A DNA stretch of 23,145 nt from an uncultured Chitinophagaceae bacterium (lineage in GTDB: Bacteria; Bacteroidota; Bacteroidia; Chitinophagales; Chitinophagaceae): contig CAKSVK010000041.1 of assembly GCA_934502905.1 (NCBI GenBank), positions 1-23,145 of the forward strand, read 5' to 3'. Under the pieces are notes generated by a model. That model saw only the letters and a list, made by a program, of their open reading frames with translations, searched no databases and was not told the DNA's origin. Below, one piece after another: positions 13,932-20,907 of this stretch (its first letter is position 1; every line of letters begins with the position of its first letter). The translations under genes and the position numbers were made by a program.

Positions 13932-15047
13932 TCAGTTCCGGAGGTCCTTCGAAGTGGCCAATGCAATTACCCTGCCCCGGTCACCAACGGCATTGTAAAA
14001 ATGATACACCGTGCCGTTCCAGTTGATCACGCAAGGCTTATGCGCATATTGCTGATCATAAGGCACCGATGGTTCTATGAGGTTTTCGCCTGTCCATTCT
14101 GTCCAGTTTACGAGATCATAGGAGCACGCGAAACGGTCAAAAGCGCTTTTATTGCCCTCTTCCCAGTCGTATCCGAAAAAAAACATGACATACAGCTCAT
14201 CCATTTTAACTATCTGTGCATCTCCACATATTCCCCTGCCTTTGGTCAGCAGCGGCTTTTCTCCCAGCCTTTTCCAGTTCGTCATATCGTTTGACACAGC
14301 CATGGCGATGCTTTCAAATTGCCTGCCGTTAAAGCTGCTGTCGCCTGCAGCGTTGTAGTACATAACATACGGATAACCCGTAAGCTTTTTCTCATCATAG
14401 ATGATTGTACTTTTATAGATTTTCTTATTATCGTACCAGCGGGCGTCGGCATCATCGGGAGAAAGGACCGGCTGCGGTAGTCTCGACCATTCTTTGGCAA
14501 TTGCCGGGTTGGCTGTACTTGCGATCCCCACACCCAATCGTCCGGCTTCGTAGCCGGCAGCAGAACCGCCAAGATAAGACAGCCAGTACTTATGATCATA
14601 TTGCACCGGCACATAGTTTTGTTCCCAATCCGTATGGAGCAGCGACATATAGCCGGCTTTTTGAGTGGCATCCCAGGTCTGGTCTGTAAACGGCAGGATT
14701 TTTCCGGTCGTTTTCCATTGCAGCAGGTCGGGGCTTTCTGCCAGCCATGTTTCATACCCCTTTCCATCAAATACAATATAGGTCATGTACCAGGTATTGT
14801 TCAACCGGAAAATGCTCGGACTGTCTACCATCTTTGTTGAGTCCGTATCCGCCAGCACTACCCCGTATTTGAAAGGTGTCTTTACTTTTTCAAAAACAGC
14901 GTGCATGATATCTTCACCCACGACTGCAGTCCGTTTTTTTTCGTGGCAACGGATAAAAATAATTGACAGGCACACGATCACCAGGTATGGAAGGTATTTT
15001 CTGGTATGATTGCAGTCTTTCCACCCCGCAGGCAGTATACCGTTCAT
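13932..15047 (-). CDS. Five-bladed beta-propeller glycosidase-like protein (GH43/GH130-type superfamily), membrane-anchored
   Basis: 371 residues, ATG 15047-15045, stop at 13934-13932. The N terminus has one hydrophobic segment (residues 19-33) followed by Cys34 (FIRCHEKK). This could be a lipoprotein signal, but Arg before the Cys is atypical. The rest shows repeating propeller blades: MVDSPSIFRLNNTWYMTYI (73-91), WLAESPDLLQWKTTG, YPYVMYYNAAGDSS, IAMAVSNDMTNWKRLG, CGDAQIVKMDELYVMFFFG and FACSYDLVNWTEWTG, ending VYHFYNAVGDRGRVIALATSKDL. This 'display, then N/D-W-x-x' pattern is typical of GH43, GH32, GH117 and GH130-type enzymes and their uncharacterised Bacteroidota relatives. Catalytic acids cannot be assigned with confidence. 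It probably acts on extracellular glycans. It is divergently oriented from the L,D-transpeptidase gene. Confidence 0.75.
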   Translation of the reverse strand: MNGILPAGWKDCNHTRKYLPYLVIVCLSIIFIRCHEKKRTAVVGEDIMHAVFEKVKTPFKYGVVLADTDSTKMVDSPSIFRLNNTWYMTYIVFDGKGYETWLAESPDLLQWKTTGKILPFTDQTWDATQKAGYMSLLHTDWEQNYVPVQYDHKYWLSYLGGSAAGYEAGRLGVGIASTANPAIAKEWSRLPQPVLSPDDADARWYDNKKIYKSTIIYDEKKLTGYPYVMYYNAAGDSSFNGRQFESIAMAVSNDMTNWKRLGEKPLLTKGRGICGDAQIVKMDELYVMFFFGYDWEEGNKSAFDRFACSYDLVNWTEWTGENLIEPSVPYDQQYAHKPCVINWNGTVYHFYNAVGDRGRVIALATSKDLRN

Positions 15048-15154
15048 GATAATAATTTTTTAAAAAACAATATACTAAATGATGAATAAAATTTATGACC
15101 GTATGGAATATTAAACTTTATCCGGCAGATTATCAACGGATTATTTCATTTTAA

Positions 15155-15162
15155 TAACTTTG
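15155..15162 (+). promoter_or_regulatory. Candidate -7 box (TAACTTTG) upstream of the transpeptidase gene
   Basis: An exact TAnnTTTG match without a clear -33 partner. If used, it gives a leader of about 145 nt that would include the palindrome at 15202-15232. Confidence 0.3.
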
Positions 15163-15201
15163 ACGGGAACAAAATAGCATGCGGTTTACAGCGTTATAAG
15201 A

Positions 15202-15232
15202 AAGCAGGTTTGCATTAAAAATGCAAAGCAGG
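15202..15232. promoter_or_regulatory. Operator-like palindrome flanked by direct repeats
   Basis: TTTGCATT-AAA-AATGCAAA (15209-15227) is a perfect 8+8 inverted repeat with a 3-nt spacer. The heptamer AAGCAGG occurs once just before it (15202-15208) and again overlapping its end (15226-15232). Position in the divergent spacer suggests a regulator binding site or a leader hairpin. No cognate regulator is encoded in the window. Confidence 0.4.
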
Positions 15233-15316
15233 TGTTAAGCGGGTCAAATAAATATAATAATATATGATATTTGCACAGGAAGAAATGTTAATAGATAATT
15301 GAGTTTAAGGCAACTA

Positions 15317-16489
15317 ATGAAAATATTTAAATCCATCCTTCTGACATTGCTGGTATCAACACAAGCCTGCATCCTGTATGCGCAGGGCAATTTTGTCGAT
15401 TACCAGAAGACCTTTGCCCGTGTAGCAGATGTTTTCCGCAGGAAAGAAGAGGGCATCAAAACAGAATTTAAGGAGAAAGGGCTGGAATGGCCTGCCAGGT
15501 ATGTTTATATCCGTTCTTTTAAGCTGGACAGCCAGCTCGAGGTATGGGTGAAAAATAAAAAGAAAGAACCTTTCAGGTTGTTCAAGACCTACAAAGTATG
15601 TGCGATGGCAGGTTCCCTGGGTCCAAAAAGAATGCAGGGAGATTACCAGGTGCCCGAAGGCTTTTATTATATCAATGAATTCAGGCCTAATAGCGTATAT
15701 CACTTGTCGTTAGGGTTGAATTATCCCAATGCTTCAGACAGGATGTTAAGCGACTCCCTGTACCCGGGCGGCGATATTTATATACACGGTTCCTGTGTTA
15801 CAGAAGGTTGTATACCCATTACCAACGACCAGATAGAAGACCTGTATATTATTACGAGTTATGCTCATGCCAACGGCCAGGAGTTCATTCCTGTACATAT
15901 TTTCCCCATACAGTTCAATAACCCTAAGAGCACAGCGTACCTGGAACGGTTTGTAAAGACTTACCATAGTTACAAGCCACTGGTGGAAAGCTTACGATCG
16001 GCATACCAGTACTTTGATAAGTATAAGCAGGTGCCTGTAGTGGTTCTGAATCCGAAAGGACAGTATATGCTCACCGAAACGCAGCCGGCAGCTACGGTTG
16101 CTGCCACGGAAGTAAAGCCAAGGGGGCTGACACAAAAAGAAAAGCCGCTTCCATTATCAGAATCGGATATTGCCAGGGTGGTCAATAACCAGCCCCAGTA
16201 TCCCGGGGGGGTAAAAGCATTTCAGACTTTTCTGGAAGACCTGAATAAGGAATTGGTGCCCTTGCTGGACGAAGGGCAGCGGGCTGCCTATCTCACCGTG
16301 GATTATATCATTGATAAGGAAGGGAAGCCTGTATATGCCAAAGTGATAAAGGGGGGAAACGATGATATGAATGAGCTGCTGGAACAAAAGTTTGAAAATA
16401 TGCCGTCATGGAAGCCTGCGGTACGACAGGAGGCGCCCGTGGCCTTCAGGATGAAACAAACAATTGTGGTGGAAGCAGCAACGCCGTAA
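15317..16489 (+). CDS. L,D-transpeptidase (YafK/DpaA-like) with C-terminal TonB_C-type domain
   Basis: 390 residues from ATG 15317; an in-frame TTG at 15299 would add six residues before the signal peptide. A signal peptide (residues 1-23, ending LYAQ) precedes a YkuD-fold domain at about residues 60-205. It carries the family's HG-to-Cys signature IHGSCVTEGC (His157, Cys165), with CAMAGSLGPKRMQGDYQVPEG upstream as split conserved blocks. The HGxC(V/I)TxGC spacing resembles YafK/DpaA more than Erf/YbiS. Cys165 is the expected nucleophile for cutting or forming peptidoglycan L,D bonds. After a Pro/Thr-rich linker (about 245-275), residues about 285-388 match the TonB C-terminal fold (QYPGGVKAFQTFL, LTVDYIIDKEGKPVYAKVIKG, MPSWKPAVRQ). 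There is no TonB-type N-terminal anchor or ExbB/ExbD nearby. Confidence 0.85.
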   Translation: MKIFKSILLTLLVSTQACILYAQGNFVDYQKTFARVADVFRRKEEGIKTEFKEKGLEWPARYVYIRSFKLDSQLEVWVKNKKKEPFRLFKTYKVCAMAGSLGPKRMQGDYQVPEGFYYINEFRPNSVYHLSLGLNYPNASDRMLSDSLYPGGDIYIHGSCVTEGCIPITNDQIEDLYIITSYAHANGQEFIPVHIFPIQFNNPKSTAYLERFVKTYHSYKPLVESLRSAYQYFDKYKQVPVVVLNPKGQYMLTETQPAATVAATEVKPRGLTQKEKPLPLSESDIARVVNNQPQYPGGVKAFQTFLEDLNKELVPLLDEGQRAAYLTVDYIIDKEGKPVYAKVIKGGNDDMNELLEQKFENMPSWKPAVRQEAPVAFRMKQTIVVEAATP

Positions 16490-16515
16490 CAAAAGGAGAC
16501 TTTCTCAAAAACCAT

Positions 16516-16566
16516 TTTGCCGGCGCTGTATTCTTTGGTAACTTTTGCCCTAAATTAAAGTTACCA
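16516..16566 (+). promoter_or_regulatory. Promoter-like boxes overlapping a perfect inverted repeat at the esterase start
   Basis: TTTG (16516-16519), 19 nt, then TAACTTTTG (16539-16547) resembles the Bacteroidota -33/-7 pair with one extra T in the second box. TGGTAACTTT (16536-16545) and AAAGTTACCA (16557-16566) form a perfect 10-bp inverted repeat with an 11-nt spacer, ending 2 nt before the ATG at 16569. It overlaps the -7 box, so it could be an operator, or an RNA hairpin at the ribosome-binding region. Confidence 0.45.
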
Positions 16567-16568
16567 CG

Positions 16569-17999
16569 ATGAAATCGATTGTAAAAGGCCTGGCGCTTGC
16601 ACTGGCATTTTTTTCTATTAATTACCATTCATTTGCGGATGTCCGGCTACCTGCCGTATTCTCTGATAATATGGTTTTGCAGCAGCAATCCGCTGTTACC
16701 ATATGGGGATGGTGCTCTCCCGCTGAAAAAATTTACGTGACCAACTCATGGAGCAATACGGTGGACTCCACCGGGGGAAACGGGTTTGCCAAATGGAAAC
16801 TGACGGTAAATACGCCGGCTGCGGGCGGTCCTTATACATTAACTATTAAAGGTAGCAATACCATAACGCTGAAGAACGTGATGATAGGAGAAGTATGGGT
16901 ATGCTCAGGACAGTCGAACATGCAATGGAGCAGCCTGAACGGGATACAGGAGATAGATGCTGCGTTGCCGGATGCCGCCAACGCAAATATCCGCTTTTTC
17001 CAGATCCCGCAAACTACTGCTGAATATCCGCAGGATGATTGCCCTGCAACATGGACGCAATGTAATGCCGGAACATTAAAAAGTTTCTCTGCCGTGGCTT
17101 ATTTCTTCGGGAAAAAGTTGCAGACAGACCTGAATGTTCCGATAGGACTCATAAACACCAGTTGGGGAGGTACGCCTGCAGAGGTGTGGACACCGGAAGA
17201 GCTGGTGGAAAATGATGCCGAGCTGAAGGCTGCCGCTGAAAAGCTTACACCCGTTAACTGGTGGCCTACCGTGCCGGGCGCAACCTATAATGCGATGATA
17301 GCGCCTGTAACCCCGTTTAACATTGCCGGTGCCATCTGGTACCAGGGAGAATCCAACGTGGGCACATCTCAAACTTATGACAGGCTGATGCGTACCATGA
17401 TAGGCAGTTGGAGAAAAGCCTGGAATAAGGACATCCCGTTTTATTATGTGCAGATCGCTCCTTTTACCTATGGGGCAAAACATACCGGCGCCTTATTGAG
17501 GGAGGCGCAAACCAAAACGATGGAATATCCCAAAACGGGGATGGTTGTCATTACCGATCTCGTTGAAAATGTAAAGGATATTCACCCCAGGCAAAAGAAA
17601 AAAGTAGGAGAGCGACTCGCCGGCTGGGCATTGGCTGAAACCTATTCAAAAGCAGGGGGTAGCTATAAAAGTCCGGTTTATAAGAGTTTCGACATCAGTA
17701 AGAACAAGATAACCGTACACTTCGATCATGCCGAAGACGGGCTGGTGCTGAAGGCAGGTGACAAAAAAGCAACTGAATTTTACATTGCAGGCGACGACAA
17801 GGTATTTGTGCCGGCGGATGTAAAAATAGAAGGGAACACGGTAGTGGTTTCAAATAAACAGGTAAAAAATCCTGTAGCTGTGCGCTTTTCATTCAGTAAT
17901 ACGGGCATGGGAAATATTTTCAACAAGGCCGGATTGCCGGTAAATCCTTTCCGCACCGATAATTGGGAAGTAGATACCGGTAAGGAAGAATATAAATGA
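16569..17999 (+). CDS. Sialate O-acetylesterase (SGNH-fold carbohydrate esterase)
   Basis: 476 residues, ATG 16569, TGA 17997-17999. A signal peptide spans about residues 1-23 (ending SFA-DV). The family opening VRLPAVFSDNMVLQQ follows, then a beta-sandwich region. The SGNH blocks are all visible: VCSGQSNMQW (111-120, nucleophile Ser116), SWGGTPAEVW (198-207), IWYQGESN (256-263) and the acid/base block DIHP (337-340, His339). Length is a little below the longest Bacteroidota homologues, which often add a C-terminal domain. It removes O-acetyl groups from sialic acids or from plant or microbial polysaccharides in the periplasm. Soil Bacteroidota often use such enzymes on acetylated plant glycans. 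It lies 79 nt after the transpeptidase gene and is followed by a strong terminator. Confidence 0.93.
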   Translation: MKSIVKGLALALAFFSINYHSFADVRLPAVFSDNMVLQQQSAVTIWGWCSPAEKIYVTNSWSNTVDSTGGNGFAKWKLTVNTPAAGGPYTLTIKGSNTITLKNVMIGEVWVCSGQSNMQWSSLNGIQEIDAALPDAANANIRFFQIPQTTAEYPQDDCPATWTQCNAGTLKSFSAVAYFFGKKLQTDLNVPIGLINTSWGGTPAEVWTPEELVENDAELKAAAEKLTPVNWWPTVPGATYNAMIAPVTPFNIAGAIWYQGESNVGTSQTYDRLMRTMIGSWRKAWNKDIPFYYVQIAPFTYGAKHTGALLREAQTKTMEYPKTGMVVITDLVENVKDIHPRQKKKVGERLAGWALAETYSKAGGSYKSPVYKSFDISKNKITVHFDHAEDGLVLKAGDKKATEFYIAGDDKVFVPADVKIEGNTVVVSNKQVKNPVAVRFSFSNTGMGNIFNKAGLPVNPFRTDNWEVDTGKEEYK

Positions 18000-18022
18000 C
18001 GATCAGGGAAGTAATATTATGC

Positions 18023-18059
18023 ATAGCCGGCCATGGTCAACCGCCGGCTATCTTTTTTA
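18023..18059 (+). terminator. Strong rho-independent terminator after the esterase gene
   Basis: ATAGCCGGC (18023-18031) and GCCGGCTAT (18043-18051) pair perfectly over 9 bp with an 11-nt loop and run into CTTTTTTA. It begins 23 nt after the stop codon and separates the esterase from the M50 protease run. Confidence 0.85.
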
Positions 18060-18094
18060 TACCCGTCTCCGGGTTGCGTTAAAACAAGCAGTAG

Positions 18095-19024
18095 TTGGAA
18101 GCAGAAAATAAAAAGCCGGAATTTGAATTTGCCGATAGCGGATTGTTACGTTACGTCCGTCCCGCGTTGGGCCTGGTGCTGTATTTCCTTATCTATTATT
18201 TTGTTTTCAGGGACAAACCCTTATGGATCATTATTATTACCTGCATCGTATTGCTGCACGAGACGGGGCATTTCCTGGCCATGAAATACTTTGGCTACAG
18301 GGATGTGCAGATGTTCTTTATTCCTCTTCTGGGTGGTTTTGTTTCCGGGGCCCCCAAAAAAGTATCCCAGAGGCAAAGAGTGATTACGCTTTTTGCAGGA
18401 CCTGCGCCCGGCATCCTGCTTGGACTGGCCGCTCTCTTACTTTTTCACTATACGGGCGGGCGTTTTTATTACCAGCTGGGCTTTTTTATGATTGTATTAA
18501 ATGCCTTTAATTTGCTGCCGGTAACACCGCTTGACGGAGGTCAATTGCTGGAGAATCTGTATGGGAAAAAAATATGGATATTGCAGCCGGTATTTTTGAT
18601 ATTGGCAGGCTTGTTTATTTTTGGTATGGCAGTAAAAACAGGAAATCCCTGGCTGCTGATCTTTGTCTGGCTGGTTGTTTTCCGGGTCAGGAGAATATTG
18701 AATATACTGTCTATCCGTAAAGCAATGGATAAAAAGGGTATTATATATAATATATCCTACGAAATGCTGACAGATCACTCCTATATGGAGATAAGAAAGC
18801 TGCTTGTTGCAAGGATAAATTCGTTGCGGCATTTTGATGCGGAAAAAACCGGCGATGATGAATCTCCGGTAGTAAAATGGATGCAAAAGGTACTGATACC
18901 TCCTGTGGAGAAGGATATGAGCCATGTACAGATCATTATTTCTACTGTGATATGGCTAATATTGCTGGTCATACCACTGGTATATCTTATCAAAGATTTT
19001 TCAATCAGGCTTTTTCTTTTATAG
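18095..19024 (+). CDS. Site-2 protease-like M50 family membrane metalloprotease
   Basis: 309 residues from TTG 18095. The codon just before it is TAG, so no earlier start exists, and the next in-frame ATG would remove the active site. The zinc motif HETGH lies at 55-59 in a transmembrane helix. The second catalytic block NLLPVTPLDGGQ at about 139-150 supplies the aspartate ligand (Asp147). Hydrophobic segments near residues 22-38, 42-62, 98-118, 127-145, 158-185 and 285-300 indicate about six membrane helices. No PDZ domain is present. Family members cut transmembrane substrates such as anti-sigma factors, but the substrate here is unknown. It is the first gene after a terminator and heads a compact same-strand run; peptidase T starts 23 nt downstream. 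Confidence 0.9.
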   Translation: MEAENKKPEFEFADSGLLRYVRPALGLVLYFLIYYFVFRDKPLWIIIITCIVLLHETGHFLAMKYFGYRDVQMFFIPLLGGFVSGAPKKVSQRQRVITLFAGPAPGILLGLAALLLFHYTGGRFYYQLGFFMIVLNAFNLLPVTPLDGGQLLENLYGKKIWILQPVFLILAGLFIFGMAVKTGNPWLLIFVWLVVFRVRRILNILSIRKAMDKKGIIYNISYEMLTDHSYMEIRKLLVARINSLRHFDAEKTGDDESPVVKWMQKVLIPPVEKDMSHVQIIISTVIWLILLVIPLVYLIKDFSIRLFLL

Positions 19025-19047
19025 GGAAGGTCTTAAAACCATATTAT

Positions 19048-20301
19048 ATGTTCGATAGTTACAAGTTTACGGTTGCGGAACGGTTCCTCCAGTATGTACA
19101 GATCGATACCCAATCCGATCCTGCATCTTCCACCGTTCCCTCAACAGAAAAGCAGAAAGACCTTTCAAGGTTGCTGGTGGAAGAGCTTCAGGAACTGGGT
19201 ATAAAAGACGCTTCGCTGGACGAGTTTGGTTATGTATACGCTACTTTGCCTGCCAATACTGATAAAGAGGTTCCTGTAATTTGCTTCTGCGCACATGTTG
19301 ATACATCCTCTGATTGCAGCGGTGCTGGTGTAAAGCCGTTGATTCACTGGAACTATGGCGGGCAGGATATCGTGCTGCCGGATGATCCTTCGCAGGTGAT
19401 ATCTCCCAACGATCATCCTTACCTGAAGGAAAAAGCAGGGGATGATATTATAACAGCCTCGGGTACTACTTTGTTAGGAGCAGACGATAAGGCGGGGGTA
19501 GCCGTGATCATGGATATGATCCACTACCTGGTAAATACCCCGGATATTAAGCACGGGACCATCAGGATATTGTTTACCCCGGATGAGGAGATCGGACGGG
19601 GAGCAGACAAAGTGGATATGCAGAAGCTGGGGGCAGATTTCGGGTACACGCTTGATGGCGGGGAGCTGGGTTCTTTTGAAGATGAAACATTTTCTGCGGA
19701 TGCGGCTACTGTCACTATCGCGGGGGCAAGCGCTCATCCCGGTTATGCAAAGAATAAGCTGGTGAACGCGCTGAAAGTAGCCGCCAGCTTCCTGGAAGCG
19801 CTTCCTACCAACGGGTTAAGCCCGGAAACAACGGAAGGCAGGGAAGGTTTCGTGCATCCGGTACGGGTAAGCGGGATCGCAGAAAAAGCAACCATTGAGT
19901 TTATCGTCCGGGATTTTAATACCCGTAAGCTCGGCGAGTATGAAACCATGCTGGAGCAAACGCTGAATCATACGCTGAGCAAGTACCCGGGCGCTACCGG
20001 TTCCATGGAGGTGCGGGAGCAGTACCGTAATATGAAGGAAGTGCTGGATCATCACCCGCAAGTGAGCGACTATGCGCTGATGGCCATAGAAAGAGCCGGC
20101 ATCACACCTATCCGCACCAGCGCCAGGGGAGGCACCGACGGATCCCGGTTGTCTTTTATGGGGTTGCCCTGTCCCAATATCTTCACGGGTGAAATGGCTT
20201 TTCACGGAAAGCATGAATATGTGAGCATACAGGATATGGAAAAAAGTGTGCAAACTATTGTGCACCTGGTCATGATCTGGGAAGAAAAAGCCGGAGGGTA
20301 A
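19048..20301 (+). CDS. pepT: Peptidase T (tripeptide aminopeptidase, M20B)
   Basis: 417 residues from ATG 19048, close to the family's usual 405-415. The frame is open further upstream into the M50 gene, but family members begin at this region (FTVAERFLQYVQIDTQSD). Metal and catalytic blocks are AHVDTS (82-87; His83, Asp85), GADDKAG (144-150, Asp146), PDEEIG (178-183, Glu180 and Glu181), TLDGGE (201-206) and a C-terminal FHGKHEY. SAHPGYAKNKLVNA (228-241) is the conserved lid/dimerisation block of M20B. The enzyme is cytoplasmic, uses two zinc ions and releases the N-terminal residue from tripeptides. It sits between the M50 protease and a TPM-domain lipoprotein with very short gaps, suggesting co-transcription. 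Confidence 0.96.
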   Translation: MFDSYKFTVAERFLQYVQIDTQSDPASSTVPSTEKQKDLSRLLVEELQELGIKDASLDEFGYVYATLPANTDKEVPVICFCAHVDTSSDCSGAGVKPLIHWNYGGQDIVLPDDPSQVISPNDHPYLKEKAGDDIITASGTTLLGADDKAGVAVIMDMIHYLVNTPDIKHGTIRILFTPDEEIGRGADKVDMQKLGADFGYTLDGGELGSFEDETFSADAATVTIAGASAHPGYAKNKLVNALKVAASFLEALPTNGLSPETTEGREGFVHPVRVSGIAEKATIEFIVRDFNTRKLGEYETMLEQTLNHTLSKYPGATGSMEVREQYRNMKEVLDHHPQVSDYALMAIERAGITPIRTSARGGTDGSRLSFMGLPCPNIFTGEMAFHGKHEYVSIQDMEKSVQTIVHLVMIWEEKAGG

Positions 20302-20311
20302 CAAATCACCG

Positions 20312-20845
20312 ATGTTAAGGAGCAATATTGCATACCTGTTCCCCTTTCTGCTCATGCTGGTCTTTTCGTGTGCCGGGCAAACCCGAAACAGCGACAGGTT
20401 CCCGGAAATATTAGGATGGGTAAGCGACTATGACAATTTATATACCCCATCAGAAAAGCACTCCCTGGATAGCTTGCTGACATCTTTTGAAAAGCAGACT
20501 ACCATTGAGATCGCCCTGGTGACCCTGCGTCCCGATATGCTGAAAGCAGATAGTACCAGTCTTAAGAAATATTCGCTGGCAATGGCAAATGAGTGGCGTG
20601 TAGGAAAAAAGGATACCAACAATGGTATATTGATCGCTATCAGCAACACATACAGAAACATCAGGATCAACAATGGATATGGAATAGAAGAAGTGATAAC
20701 GGATGAAGAAACCAAAGAAATTATCGACAACGGATTTTTACCTGATTTTAAAAAGGGGAAAATGTATGAAGGTACATTCAACGGTATCAAATGCCTGATG
20801 TCAAAGCTGGTAGAAAACATGGATAAAAAGAACATTCGTTTTTAA
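20312..20845 (+). CDS. TPM-domain lipoprotein (YgcG-like)
   Basis: 177 residues, ATG 20312, 10 nt after pepT; TAA at 20843-20845. The signal peptide ends in a lipobox (LVFSC, Cys20). Residues about 35-165 form a TPM domain: WVSDYDNLYTPSEKHSLDSLL, TIEIALVTL, NNGILIAIS, RNIRINNGYGIEEVITDEETKEII and the tail FKKGKMYEGTFNGI, all characteristic. Many TPM proteins have a downstream transmembrane helix and Gly-rich tail; this one ends right after the domain and is anchored by lipid instead. TPM domains are found in TLP18.3 (photosystem II repair) and in envelope proteins such as YgcG. A bacterial function is not firmly known. Confidence 0.88.
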   Translation: MLRSNIAYLFPFLLMLVFSCAGQTRNSDRFPEILGWVSDYDNLYTPSEKHSLDSLLTSFEKQTTIEIALVTLRPDMLKADSTSLKKYSLAMANEWRVGKKDTNNGILIAISNTYRNIRINNGYGIEEVITDEETKEIIDNGFLPDFKKGKMYEGTFNGIKCLMSKLVENMDKKNIRF

Positions 20846-20870
20846 TGAATAATGGTTCATTCGAATGAAC
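20844..20870. promoter_or_regulatory. Three-arm palindromic element between the TPM and dehydrogenase genes
   Basis: GTTCATTCGAATGAAC (20855-20870) is a perfect 16-nt palindrome. A further AATGAA lies at 20844-20849, so the order AATGAA, TTCATT, AATGAA allows two mutually exclusive hairpins. TGTTTTG follows the last arm, so it may act as a weak terminator or attenuator. As double-stranded DNA it is a typical dimeric-regulator site. Confidence 0.4.
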
Positions 20871-20907
20871 TGTTTTGCAGGCTTACAACATTAAACCGGG
20901 TATAAAA

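Noticed and set aside
18877..19047. 57-residue upstream extension of peptidase T
   Set aside because: It overlaps the M50 gene in another frame, and PepT family members begin at the FDSYKFTVAERF region.
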